A stretch of DNA of 33,069 nt from Acidimicrobiaceae bacterium (GCA_027306925.1 DAHUXW010000028.1:1-33069); one strand, 5' to 3'. Shown: positions 13,863-22,861, counted from the first letter of the stretch. Made by a program: numbers and translations. The notes: generated by a model not told the origin, from the letters alone.

Positions 13863-16595
13863 TTGACCAGCCGATCGAGAACGCTCGTGGCCGGCATCAG
13901 CGCGCTCGCGAAGTGTGCGCTCCTGCTCCTCGGCGTGCCGCTCGCCGTAGCCCGGCTCTGGACGCTCGCGCCCGGCCCGAGCGTCCTCGCACGGCCCGAG
14001 AGCTGGCTCGACCGCGCGACCGTGGACCACGCGGTGCTCGGGATCGTGGGCGCGCTCTGGGTCGTCGCGGCCACAAGCCTCGTCCGCGACGTGGCGAGGG
14101 CGCTGCGCGGCCGGCTCGTCGCGCCGCAGAGCTCCTGGTCTGCACGGTGGGCCTCCCGCGTCGCCGGACTGCTGCTCCTCATCTCGACGGGCTCCGCGAT
14201 CGCAGCGACCGGCGCGGTGGCGACCGCACGTGCGCCGCACCAGGCCTCTGTCGTCGCGGCGCTCCCCGTGGACGCCGGCGCACGCCCGCCTGACCCCCAT
14301 CCCGGCGCCGACCGAAGCGGGCCGGCGGTCGCGGCCGGCAGAGCGACCAGCCAGCCCGATCGCACGGCGACCAGGTCGTACGTCGTGCGCGCCGGCGACT
14401 GCCTCGCGAGCATCGCCGCCCGCGAGCTCGGCGACGCATCCGAGTGGACCGTGCTGTCGCGCTTGAACATGGGCCGCGTCCAGCCGGACGGACGGCGGAT
14501 GGTCGACCCGAGCCTCATCTACCCCGGTTGGGTCCTCGTCGTGCCCGCGTTCCCATCCGGAGAGCCGCCGGTGTCCGGACCCTCGCCCGCGCCGCGACCG
14601 GCGACGGCTCGCGACACGGCGCCGCGACCTGGCGGCCCGCTCCGGCCGGCCGGCCGTGCCGTGCTCCGACGCCCGGCTCCCGCTGCACGTGGCCCTCGCG
14701 CGTCCGGGCACGTGATGGCCGGTTCCGAGGCGCACCAGGCAGTCGACACCCCGACCGGCGAGCCCGTGCGAGCACTCGCCGAGCTCGCGATCCTCGGCCT
14801 CGGTGTGCTCACGACCGCGTCGATCGCCCGCCGTCTGCGCGCGTCACGGCGGGCGGCCGAGTGCCTGCGAATGCCCGGCGAGCGCGCGATCGGTCGATCC
14901 GGTGCGACCGCGGCCGCTGCTGCATCGATCGACCCGCTCGCGGACAGCGCGCTGCTCGACTGGGTGGACGGAGCGAACCGTCTCCTCTGGCGGACGTGCC
15001 GCGACCGGCGCACGAGCGCAGAGCTGCCGGTCGTGCGCCTCGTGCGCGCCGGGCCCGATGGGGTGCAGTGCGTGCTCCAAGAGCCGCTGCCCGCCGCACC
15101 CGAGGGGTTCGTCGCGACCGACGGCGGAAGGCAGTGGACGCTCGCGCCGGGCCTCGACCTCGACGACCTCGCCGCGCTCACGGCCGGTTGCGGGCGCTAC
15201 GTCCCCACGCTCGTCCCGCTCGGCGACGCCGCGGACGCCTCGTACCTCGCTGCGGTCGGTCCGGGGCACCACCTGACGCTCCAGCCGGACGGCGGCGACG
15301 CCGTCCGTGCGCTCGACGCCCTCGTCGTGGCGTTGCGGACGCTCCCGTGGGCGCACGAGGTCCAGGTCGAGCTCCTCGGGGTCGCTCCCCCGCCCGTGTC
15401 GCACGGGTGCCACTTCGTCGCTCGGACGACCGGGGCGGAGCTAGCCGAGATCGCGCGCGCTCCGCTGCCCGACCCGCGGCAGCGGCTCGAGGCCGCCTGG
15501 TCCGACGACGTCGTCGTCGTGCTCGGCGACGAGGCGACGCACGAGCTTCCCGAGCACGTCCTCGCCGCCGTCGGCGAGCGCGCCGGTATCGTCTCGATCG
15601 GCGGGCCGGGAGCGGTCTCGCTCGTCGTCCGCCAGGATCGGCTCGTCATCCTGCCCGACGGCGTCGAGCTGGAGCGTCGCGAGCCGACGCCGAGCCAGGC
15701 GGCGCTCGCCGAGGACCTCCTCGAGCTGCCGGTGCTCGTGGCGGCGCCCGAGTCGCCCGCGGCGGTGGTGCGCGCTGCAGCACCTGCCGCGCGCACGACG
15801 CGAGCGGGGCGTGTCGAGGTGCGCGTGCTCGCGCCGGTCCCGTCGCTCGACGGGCTCACCGTGCAACCGTCCAGCAAGGACCGCAGCCGGGTCGTCGAGC
15901 TCGTCGCGTACCTCGCGCTCTCAGGGCACGTCGCGACGACCGACTCCATCCGAGAGCAGGTCTTCGGCCGCAGTGACCGGGTCGCGTCGCTCGGCAGGGT
16001 GCACAACGTCTGCTCAGCCGCCCGCGCCGCGCTCGGATCGACCATCGACGGTCGCAGCCTGCTCCCCGCTGGCGCCGGCGGGCGCTACCGCCTCGACTCG
16101 GAGGTCAGCTGTGACTGGCTCCGCTTCGAGGTCATGCGCTCCGAGGCTCGGGTCGCGGCAGTGCCCGACGCGATCGCCCTGCTCGGCGACGCGCTCCGTC
16201 TCGTGGACGGCGCTCCGTGCGCGGACGTGGCTTCGGGGTGGGACTGGCTCATCTCGCGGGGCCTTCTCACCTCGATGATCTCGGCGATCGTCGACGCGGG
16301 CCACCACCTCGCCTCGCTGTCGATCGCCGGGCACGACCTCGAGCTTGCGGGCTGGGCCGTCGAAAAGGGGCGGCTCGCCGAGCCGTGCTCCGAGATGCTC
16401 GCGCGCGACGCGATGATCGTCGCGGACCTGCGCAGCGACCCGGACACGATCCGGCGCGAGTGGCGCGACCTCGAGCGCGGGCTGGCCCGCCTCGACGGCG
16501 ACGAGCCGTCCGCCGAGACCCGTGCGCTCTACGACGAGCTCGTCGCCGGTCGGACGGGCACGGCGGCGCGCTATCGGTCTGCGAGGAACGGGTAG
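13863..16595 (+). CDS. Membrane protein joining external LysM to cytoplasmic winged-helix/BTAD activator
   Basis: This 910-residue protein has hydrophobic helices at about 8-32, 56-74 and 97-120. A LysM domain at 172-229 (SYVVRAGDCLASIAARELG, ending PGWVLVVPA) and a Pro-rich linker follow. A fourth helix lies at 304-322, then a large middle domain (330-645), an OmpR-like winged helix (652-745) and a BTAD tetratricopeptide-like region (750-893). With the N-terminus inside, three helices put LysM outside and the fourth returns the chain to the cytoplasm. Peptidoglycan binding could thus be linked to DNA binding as in SARP activators. The TTG start at 13863 is supported by GGAGG 9 nt upstream; GTG 13887 is an alternative. 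It is the last gene of the operon. Its 3' end overlaps the convergent nitrilase gene by 25 nt. Confidence 0.85.
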   Translation: MTSRSRTLVAGISALAKCALLLLGVPLAVARLWTLAPGPSVLARPESWLDRATVDHAVLGIVGALWVVAATSLVRDVARALRGRLVAPQSSWSARWASRVAGLLLLISTGSAIAATGAVATARAPHQASVVAALPVDAGARPPDPHPGADRSGPAVAAGRATSQPDRTATRSYVVRAGDCLASIAARELGDASEWTVLSRLNMGRVQPDGRRMVDPSLIYPGWVLVVPAFPSGEPPVSGPSPAPRPATARDTAPRPGGPLRPAGRAVLRRPAPAARGPRASGHVMAGSEAHQAVDTPTGEPVRALAELAILGLGVLTTASIARRLRASRRAAECLRMPGERAIGRSGATAAAAASIDPLADSALLDWVDGANRLLWRTCRDRRTSAELPVVRLVRAGPDGVQCVLQEPLPAAPEGFVATDGGRQWTLAPGLDLDDLAALTAGCGRYVPTLVPLGDAADASYLAAVGPGHHLTLQPDGGDAVRALDALVVALRTLPWAHEVQVELLGVAPPPVSHGCHFVARTTGAELAEIARAPLPDPRQRLEAAWSDDVVVVLGDEATHELPEHVLAAVGERAGIVSIGGPGAVSLVVRQDRLVILPDGVELERREPTPSQAALAEDLLELPVLVAAPESPAAVVRAAAPAARTTRAGRVEVRVLAPVPSLDGLTVQPSSKDRSRVVELVAYLALSGHVATTDSIREQVFGRSDRVASLGRVHNVCSAARAALGSTIDGRSLLPAGAGGRYRLDSEVSCDWLRFEVMRSEARVAAVPDAIALLGDALRLVDGAPCADVASGWDWLISRGLLTSMISAIVDAGHHLASLSIAGHDLELAGWAVEKGRLAEPCSEMLARDAMIVADLRSDPDTIRREWRDLERGLARLDGDEPSAETRALYDELVAGRTGTAARYRSARNG

Positions 16596-17398
16596 CGCGA
16601 CCGCACCTCACGGACCCGGGAGGCGTCGACCGTGGCGACGAGGAGCTCCGGCACGCCTGCCGCCTCCGCCACGACGCCCCCGAACGGATCGAGCACGACG
16701 CTTCCACCCCGGTAGTCGATCCCGCCGCCCGAGCCCGTGCGGTTCACGCCGACCACGTACGCCTGGTTCTCGATGGCTCGCGCGATCAGCAGCGCTCGCC
16801 AGTGCGATTGTCGCGCCGAGGGCCAGCTCGCGACGACCACGTAGCAGTCGGTGCCCGACGCGGCGCCCCAGAACGAGTCGGCGAAGCGCAGGTCGTAGCA
16901 GACGAACGGCGTCACGCGCACGCCGTCGACGACTGCGGTCACGATCGTCGAGCCCGCAGCGTAGTGCTCGTCCTCGCCACCGAAGGAGAACGGGTGGATT
17001 TTGTCGTAGACAGTGACCTGGCCACTAGGGCCGACCAGGAGGAACCGATTCACCGGGAGCGGAAGGTCCGGCGTGCGGCAGGCGAAGGATCCGCCGACCC
17101 AGAGCCCGAGCCCGCTCGCCTGCTCGTGGAGGAACGTCGCCGTCGCCGCCTCGGGCCCCTCCGCGACGACTTCGGTGCGCATCGAGAAGCCGGTCGGGAA
17201 CATCTCCGGGAACAGCACGAGCTGGGCGCCCACCGCAGCTGCGGCGGCGACGTCCCGAGCGGCGCGGGAGAGGTTCGCCGCACGGTCCTCCCACTCGACG
17301 TCGCACTGGACCGCGGCCACTGCGAGCCGGGGTGCGACGCCCCCGTCCGCGCCCGCGTCCCGTCCCACGCGCACGCCCCCGGTATCGCCCGGGCTCAC
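16571..17398 (-). CDS. Nitrilase-superfamily omega-amidase
   Basis: This 275-residue amidohydrolase has the Glu-Lys-Cys triad of the nitrilase fold: Glu65 in LVLFPEMFPTGF, Lys133 in YDKIHPFSFGGEDEHY, and Cys167 in FVCYDLRF. The GEDEHY segment after the Lys and CYDLRF are typical of Nit2/YafV omega-amidases, which hydrolyse 2-oxoglutaramate and 2-oxosuccinamate. The GTG at 17398 overlaps the TGA of the aminotransferase as GTGA. This tight pairing supports the glutamine transaminase/omega-amidase (glutaminase II) route, in which the amidase clears the omega-amide keto acid formed by transamination with glutamine. Its 3' end overlaps the convergent LysM-BTAD gene. Confidence 0.9.
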   Translation of the reverse strand: MSPGDTGGVRVGRDAGADGGVAPRLAVAAVQCDVEWEDRAANLSRAARDVAAAAAVGAQLVLFPEMFPTGFSMRTEVVAEGPEAATATFLHEQASGLGLWVGGSFACRTPDLPLPVNRFLLVGPSGQVTVYDKIHPFSFGGEDEHYAAGSTIVTAVVDGVRVTPFVCYDLRFADSFWGAASGTDCYVVVASWPSARQSHWRALLIARAIENQAYVVGVNRTGSGGGIDYRGGSVVLDPFGGVVAEAAGVPELLVATVDASRVREVRSRYPFLADR

Positions 17399-18558
17399 GC
17401 GGTCAGCGCCGAGAGCCGGCCGAGCGCGTCGTCGATGACCTGTTCGCTCTTGCAGAACGCCCAGCGCACGAGCGTGCGGCCGGCCTCGGCGTCGTCGTAG
17501 AACACGGAGCTCGGGATGGCGACGACGCCGCAACGCCCCGGGAGCGCCGCGCAGAACTGCGCGCCGTCGCGAAACCCGAGCGAACCGACGTCGGTGGTCA
17601 CGAAGTACCCGCCCTGCGGGCGTGCGACCTCGAACCCGAGCGCCTCGAGCCCGTCGGCGAGCTGGTCCCGCCGCGGGCGCAGCGTCGCCGCGACGCGCTC
17701 GTGCCAGTCGCCGTCGTCGAGTGCTCGTGCGATCGCGTGCTGGAAGGGCGCCCCGCTCACGTAGGTGAGGAACTGCTTCGCGGTCCGCACGGCGCCGAGC
17801 AGCGGAGCGGGCGCGCACGCCCACCCGATCTTCCAGCCGGTGAGCGCATAGGTCTTGCCCGCGGACGAGATCGTGACGGTGCGCTCCCGCATCCCGGGCA
17901 ACGTCGCGAGCGGGACGTGCTCGCCTTCGTAGACGAGGTGCTCGTAGACCTCGTCGGTGACCGCGAGCAGGTCGTGCTCGACGCACCGGCTCGCGACGAC
18001 CTCGAGCTCGTCGCGCCCGAGCACGCGCCCCGTGGGGTTGTGCGGGCTGTTCACGAGCACGAGGCGCGTGCGGGGCGTGATCGCAGCGTCGAGGTCGGCG
18101 GGGTCGAGGCGCCAATCCGGGTAGCGCAGCGGCACGACGCGCCGGGTCGCGCCGGCCATGGCCGTGCACGCCGCGTACGAGTCGTAGTAGGGCTCGAGCA
18201 TGACGACCTCGTCGCCCGGCTCGCACAGCGCGAGCAATGCGGCGGCGACGGCCTCGGTCGCTCCCGAGGTGACGAGGACCTCCTCCTCGGGGTCGTACTC
18301 GAGGTCGTAGCAGCGGCGCTCGTGACCGGCGACGGCGCGCCGAAGCTCGGGGATTCCCCTGCCCGGCGGGTACTGGTTGTGGCCGGCGAGGATCGCGTCC
18401 ACCGCCCACTGCTTCACCTCGTCCGGGCCGTCCACGTCGGGAAATCCCTGGCCGAGATTGACCGAGCGCGTCGCCTCGGCGAGCGCGGACATCTCGGCGA
18501 AGATCGTCGTCGAGAAGCCCTGGAGACGGGAGCTCAGATCGGGCGCGCGCCGGGCCAT
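17395..18558 (-). CDS. Class I/II PLP aminotransferase, glutamine/methionine type
   Basis: This 387-residue fold-type I enzyme has NLGQGFPD at 34-41, NSPHNPTG with the conserved Asn174 at 170-177, TDEVYEHL with Asp202 and Tyr205 at 201-208, and the PLP Lys235 in SSAGKTYALTGWKIGW. The FPD and YEHLVY segments resemble kynurenine/glutamine transaminase K and MtnE-type methionine aminotransferases. Coupling by a GTGA overlap to the omega-amidase gene makes glutamine a likely amino donor, perhaps for methionine salvage, though no other salvage gene is in view. The ATG at 18558 lies 8 nt after a TACGAT box, so the mRNA may be nearly leaderless. It lies 40 nt downstream of ald on the same strand. 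Confidence 0.93.
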   Translation of the reverse strand: MARRAPDLSSRLQGFSTTIFAEMSALAEATRSVNLGQGFPDVDGPDEVKQWAVDAILAGHNQYPPGRGIPELRRAVAGHERRCYDLEYDPEEEVLVTSGATEAVAAALLALCEPGDEVVMLEPYYDSYAACTAMAGATRRVVPLRYPDWRLDPADLDAAITPRTRLVLVNSPHNPTGRVLGRDELEVVASRCVEHDLLAVTDEVYEHLVYEGEHVPLATLPGMRERTVTISSAGKTYALTGWKIGWACAPAPLLGAVRTAKQFLTYVSGAPFQHAIARALDDGDWHERVAATLRPRRDQLADGLEALGFEVARPQGGYFVTTDVGSLGFRDGAQFCAALPGRCGVVAIPSSVFYDDAEAGRTLVRWAFCKSEQVIDDALGRLSALTA

Positions 18559-18566
18559 CGCGCGGG

Positions 18567-18572
18567 ATCGTA
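18567..18572 (-). promoter_or_regulatory. Candidate -10 box of the aminotransferase operon
   Basis: The minus strand reads TACGAT, ending 8 nt before the ATG at 18558, in the 40-nt gap after ald. There is no ribosome binding site, so the transcript would be leaderless or nearly so. Confidence 0.4.
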
Positions 18573-18598
18573 GCGGTGCGCCGGGCGACGGCGCGAGC

Positions 18599-19714
18599 TC
18601 AGCCGAGGACGTCGGCGAGCTGCACGGCCTCGAGGCCGTGGGCGTCCGCGACCGGCGCGTAGGTGACGGAGCCCTCGACCGTGTTCACGCCGAGCGCGAG
18701 CGCGGTGTCGAGCCGGGCGGCCTCACGCCACCCGTGCGCGGCGATCGCGGCCGTGTAGCGGAGCGTCGCGTTCGTGAGCGCGTGCGTCGAGGTGTGCGGA
18801 ACCGCGCCGGGCATGTTGGCGACGCAGTAGAAGACCGAGCCGTGCACCATGAACGTCGGGCTGGAGTGCGTCGTCGGGTGCGTCGACTCGAAGCATCCGC
18901 CCTGGTCGACCGAGATGTCGACGAGCACCGACCCGGGTCGCATCCGGGCGACGAGGTCGTCGGTCACGAGCCGCGGCGCCTTCGCGCCTGGGACGAGGAC
19001 GGCACCGATGACGAGGTCGGCCTCGAGACAGGCCTCCTCGATCGCGTGCTCGCTCGACGCGACCGTCGTGAGCCGGCCCTGGTAGTGCGCGTCCACCGCG
19101 CGCAGCTTCGTCAGGTCGCGGTCGAGCACCTGCACGTCGGCGTGCATGCCGACGGCGATCATCGCCGCGTTCACGCCGGACACGCCCGCGCCGATCACGA
19201 CGACCTGCGCGGGCCGGACGCCCGGCACGCCGCTCATCAGCACGCCCCGGCCGCCGCCCGGCCGCTGGAGGTGCTCGGCGCCAGCGAGCGGGGCCATCCG
19301 CCCGGCGACCTCGCTCATCGGCGCGAGCAGCGGCAGCGATCCGTCACGGACCTGGACGGTCTCGTAGGCGATGCCGACGGTTCCTGCCCCGAGGAGCGCC
19401 TCGGTGCACTCGCGGGACGCGGCGAGGTGCAGGTAGGTGAACAGGACGAGATCGCGCCGCAGCCGGTGGAACTCCTCGGCCACAGGCTCCTTCACCTTGC
19501 AGACGACCTCCGCGCCGCCCCACAGCTCGTCCGCGTCGCCGACGATCGTCGCGCCCGCGCGCTCGTACTCGGCGTCCGTGATCGACGAGCCGACACCGGC
19601 CGCGCGCTCGACGCGCACCGTGTGACCTGCGGACACGAGCTCGCGGACGCCGGCGGGTGTCATCGACACGCGGAACTCGTTGTCCTTCACCTCACGGGGG
19701 ATCCCGATCCTCAT
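18599..19714 (-). CDS. ald: Alanine dehydrogenase
   Basis: This 371-residue NAD-dependent enzyme interconverts L-alanine and pyruvate plus ammonia. The N-terminus [16 protein letters not shown] is the family signature. Lys75 (KVKEP), His96 (YLHLA) and Asp270 (ISVDQGG) match the catalytic residues of the Mycobacterium enzyme at the same numbers. The nucleotide motif GAGVSG is at 175-180. The ATG at 19714 has GAGGAG 5-6 nt upstream. The gene lies 163 nt after an FAD oxidoreductase gene on the same strand. I see no adjacent AldR-type regulator, although an Lrp-family gene occurs about 8 kb away in the polyamine island. Confidence 0.96.
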   Translation of the reverse strand: MRIGIPREVKDNEFRVSMTPAGVRELVSAGHTVRVERAAGVGSSITDAEYERAGATIVGDADELWGGAEVVCKVKEPVAEEFHRLRRDLVLFTYLHLAASRECTEALLGAGTVGIAYETVQVRDGSLPLLAPMSEVAGRMAPLAGAEHLQRPGGGRGVLMSGVPGVRPAQVVVIGAGVSGVNAAMIAVGMHADVQVLDRDLTKLRAVDAHYQGRLTTVASSEHAIEEACLEADLVIGAVLVPGAKAPRLVTDDLVARMRPGSVLVDISVDQGGCFESTHPTTHSSPTFMVHGSVFYCVANMPGAVPHTSTHALTNATLRYTAAIAAHGWREAARLDTALALGVNTVEGSVTYAPVADAHGLEAVQLADVLG

Positions 19715-19877
19715 CGCTGCTCCTCGCTTCGTGCCAGGTCGCGACGACCGCGACCGACCGACGCGGCTCCGGCCGCACGTTCGCTACGAATCGTTGCAGC
19801 CCGAACGTCAGCCTGCAAGCGGATCCGTCGTCTCAGCGTGCGTCTACGACGGTATTCTCCAGCCCCGGCAACGGCGG

Positions 19878-21314
19878 TCACGAGTCGAAGCCGAGGCCGA
19901 GACGGTCGAGGAGCCGTAGCCATGCGCCGCGGCGGCCGTCGGCTGCGTCCGCGCGGGCGATCGCGTGCCGCGTCATCGCGACGACCACGGACCGCAGGGG
20001 CTCCGGCGGGAACGGGACCGGCATGGACCGCACCATCTCGAGCGACGTGCGCTCCGTCTCGGCGCCCGAGATCAGGTCGAGCAGCACGTCCGCCGCGAAC
20101 CGGGAGGCGCCGACACCGAGGCCGGTGAACCCTGCCGCGTACGCGACGCGCCCGTCGTGCGCGGTCCCGTAGAACGCGCAGAACCGAGAGCAGGTGTCGA
20201 TCGCGCCGCCCCAGGCGTGGGTGAACCGCACACCGGCGAGCTGCGGGAACGTCTCGAAGAAGTGGCCCGCGAGGAGGGCGAACGTCGCGGGGCGGACCTC
20301 GCGGCGCGCACCCATCGAACCGTTGAAGTAGTAGAGCGCGTCGTAGCCACCGAACAGGACGCGGTCGTCGGGCGTGAGCCGGTAGTAGTGGAACTGGTTC
20401 CCCATGTCGGAGAGCCCCTCACGCCCCTGCCAGCGAAGCGCGTCACGGCGACGCGCGTCGAGCGGTTCGGTCGCGAGCACGTAGTCGTACACGGGGATGA
20501 CGTAGCGGCGCACCCTTCGCACGAGCGGCGGGAACGCGCTCGTCGCGACGACCGCTCGGTCGGCGACGACCGTCCCGCGCTCGGTGCTGCAGCGCACCGC
20601 GCCGTCGACGGCCTCGAGCGAGGCCACGGGCGAGCGCTCGAGCACGATCCCGCCGCGCGCCTCGATCGCGGACGCGAGCCCCCACGCGAGACGCGCAGGG
20701 TCGACGAGTGAGGTCGTGCGGCGGTGGAAGACGCCGCCCAGGTAGGTCGGCGAGTCCACCCGGTCACGGAGCGCGCTCCGATCGAGCACCTCGACGTCCT
20801 CGCCGTGGGCGAGCGCGAGACGTGCGGCGTCCTCGACCGACGCGGCCTGCCACGGCGCGGTCGCGACGTCGATCGACCCGACCCGCTCGAAGCCGCAGTC
20901 GATGCGCTCGCGCGCGATCGTCGCCTCGATCCCGTCGAGGTTGTCCGCGCCCATCGCGACGAGCCGGTCGATCTCCGACGCGAAGCGAGCGACGCCGTTC
21001 TCGAGCCCGTGGGTGAGGCTCGCGTCGACGAAGCCGCCGTTGCGCCCGGACGCCGCCGACGCGATCCGCGCGCCCTCGACGACCACGACCTTGCGCCCCG
21101 GGTCGCGCTCGAGCGCCCGGAGCGCGCTCCACAGGCCGGTGAAGCCCGCGCCGACCACGACGAGGTCCGCGCGCCGCGCGCCCACGAGGGCGTCGCGAGC
21201 GTCCGGAGCGGCGCTCGAGTCGAGCCAGAGCGGGACGTGCGCCGCGCCCCGAAGTGCGCCGCGGACCCCGTGGGGCACGACGCCGTTCGTACCGGCCGGC
21301 TGCGGATTTCGCAA
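19878..21314 (-). CDS. FAD-dependent amine oxidoreductase, DAO/PuuB-like
   Basis: This 478-residue flavoenzyme of the D-amino-acid oxidase family has the FAD-binding GAGFTG (Gly55, Gly57, Gly60) and SGRNGGF at 89-95. The C-terminal AYAAGFTGLGVGAS motif places the second FAD-binding stretch. The family includes gamma-glutamylputrescine oxidase (PuuB) and other secondary-amine oxidases. Location beside the potADBC genes favours an amine or polyamine-derived substrate. The TTG start at 21314 is chosen because AGGAG lies 5 nt upstream. It is divergent from potA across about 250 nt. A paralogue with the same motif spacing lies at the far end of the island. Confidence 0.88.
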   Translation of the reverse strand: MRNPQPAGTNGVVPHGVRGALRGAAHVPLWLDSSAAPDARDALVGARRADLVVVGAGFTGLWSALRALERDPGRKVVVVEGARIASAASGRNGGFVDASLTHGLENGVARFASEIDRLVAMGADNLDGIEATIARERIDCGFERVGSIDVATAPWQAASVEDAARLALAHGEDVEVLDRSALRDRVDSPTYLGGVFHRRTTSLVDPARLAWGLASAIEARGGIVLERSPVASLEAVDGAVRCSTERGTVVADRAVVATSAFPPLVRRVRRYVIPVYDYVLATEPLDARRRDALRWQGREGLSDMGNQFHYYRLTPDDRVLFGGYDALYYFNGSMGARREVRPATFALLAGHFFETFPQLAGVRFTHAWGGAIDTCSRFCAFYGTAHDGRVAYAAGFTGLGVGASRFAADVLLDLISGAETERTSLEMVRSMPVPFPPEPLRSVVVAMTRHAIARADAADGRRGAWLRLLDRLGLGFDS

Positions 21315-21490
21315 CGATACTCCTGATTGCTAGGCGGATCAGTCGGCCGTTCACAATCGAGCTATGGAAAAGCTCCTCGCCATGATGCAAGCTACCGGAG
21401 TGGCCCGGGTCGTGCCGGGTGCTGACCGCGGTGGCCGACGGACGCGTCCCGAACACGTGTGCGTCCCGCGCACCGCGAGTGGGGGCGCTC

Positions 21491-21550
21491 GTCGGGCCGT
21501 GCAGCGGTCCGGGGGAACGGGTCGGGCCGTGCAGCGGTCCGGGGGAAAGG
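21491..21550. repeat. Two 30-bp direct repeats upstream of potA
   Basis: Copies at 21491-21520 and 21521-21550 abut and differ at one base (position 28, C to A). Each contains the near-palindromic CCGTGCAGCGG. They end 16 nt before the proposed potA start, so they lie in its leader or promoter. Confidence 0.9.
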
Positions 21551-21566
21551 ATCGAGAGACGGCTAC

Positions 21567-22733
21567 GTGGGACCCGCTGTGGTAACCGAAGGAACCTCGT
21601 CGGACGGGCGCGCGACGGCACCGGCCGTGCTCGGCACGGCAATCGAGCTCGTCGGCGTCGCGAAGGACTACGGCGCGCGCGCCGGCGACGCACCCGCCGT
21701 GGAGCGGGTCGACCTCGCGATCGGCGCGGGCGAGTTCTTCTCGCTGCTCGGGCCGTCGGGGTGCGGCAAGACCACGACGCTGCGCATGATCGCGGGCTTC
21801 GAGGAGCCCACGAGCGGCCGGATCCTGCTCTACGGCAAGGACGTCGTCGGGGTGCCCCCCCACCACCGCGACGTGAACCTCGTGTTCCAGAGCTACGCGC
21901 TCTTCCCGCACATGAACGTCTACGACAACGTCGCGTTCGGCCTGAGGCGACGGCACGTCGCGAAGGACGAGATCGACGCGCGCGTCCGGCGGATACTCCA
22001 CCTCGTGGGCCTCGAGGGCAAGGAGCGGAGCCGGCCTCGGGAGCTCTCGGGCGGCCAGCAGCAGCGCGTCGCGCTGGCGCGCGCCGTCGTGAACGAGCCC
22101 CGCGCGCTGCTCCTCGACGAACCGCTCGGCGCGCTCGACCTGAAGCTGCGCCAGGCGATGCAGCTCGAGCTCAAGCGGATCCAGCGCGAGGTCGGGATCA
22201 CCTTCGTGTACGTGACCCACGACCAGGGCGAGGCGCTCACGATGTCCGACCGGATCGCGGTCATGAACCACGGGCGCGTCGAGCAGCTCGGGACGCCGCG
22301 CGAGATCTACGAGACGCCGGCCACGCGCTTCGTCGCGGGCTTCATCGGCACGTCGAACCTGCTCACCGCGAAGGTCGAGCGCGTCGACGGCCGAGTCGCG
22401 GTGCTCGGCTCGTCGGCCGACGAGCGGCTCGTCGTCGTCGCGCGGCGCGCGGTCGAGCCGGGAGACGTGGTCGAGCTCACCGTGCGGCCCGAGAAGATCA
22501 CGCTCAGCGCCGAGCGTCCGGAACCCGGCTCGTGCGCGCTGCGTGGACGGGTGACCGACGTGGTCTACCTCGGGACGTCGACGAGCTTCACGGTGCGGAC
22601 CTCGGCGGGCGCGGACATCGTCGCCCACCGACAGAACCTGTCGACGAGCCCGGCAGCGATCGGCGAGGGAAGCGACGTGTGGATCTCCTGGGACGACGAC
22701 CACTCGTACGCGCTCGACCGGGTGGAACCGTGA
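21567..22733 (+). CDS. potA: Spermidine/putrescine ABC transporter ATP-binding protein
   Basis: This 388-residue ATPase powers polyamine import. Walker A GPSGCGKT is at 62-69, the Q-loop Gln at 108, the signature LSGGQQQR at 160-167, Walker B LLLDEP at 181-186 and the H-loop His at 218 (VTHDQGEA). A C-terminal TOBE domain (about 300-388) ends with WISWDDDHSYAL, typical of PotA. The GTG at 21567 is the best start, with GAGAG 8 nt upstream; GTG 21579 is possible. The frame is open to 21459 but runs through the 30-bp repeats. Its last codon forms GTGA with the stop, opening a 22-codon micro-ORF (22730-22798) that ends before potD. Confidence 0.94.
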   Translation: MGPAVVTEGTSSDGRATAPAVLGTAIELVGVAKDYGARAGDAPAVERVDLAIGAGEFFSLLGPSGCGKTTTLRMIAGFEEPTSGRILLYGKDVVGVPPHHRDVNLVFQSYALFPHMNVYDNVAFGLRRRHVAKDEIDARVRRILHLVGLEGKERSRPRELSGGQQQRVALARAVVNEPRALLLDEPLGALDLKLRQAMQLELKRIQREVGITFVYVTHDQGEALTMSDRIAVMNHGRVEQLGTPREIYETPATRFVAGFIGTSNLLTAKVERVDGRVAVLGSSADERLVVVARRAVEPGDVVELTVRPEKITLSAERPEPGSCALRGRVTDVVYLGTSTSFTVRTSAGADIVAHRQNLSTSPAAIGEGSDVWISWDDDHSYALDRVEP

Positions 22734-22861
22734 GCCCGCGCGCCGGCAGTCGGGACGCAGGCAGTGCCGAGCTGCGCGCGCCCGGGTCGCGCGCGTAAGC
22801 GCATCGCCGAGTGATGCACCGCCCGCCAGGACGCGCGGGCACGAGACAGGAGGGCCGCGAG

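Noticed and set aside
21364-21585. 73-residue frame starting with MEKLLAMMQATG upstream of potA
   Set aside because: It lacks a convincing ribosome binding site, runs through both 30-bp repeats and overlaps the potA start. The composition after the first 15 residues is that of non-coding GC-rich sequence.
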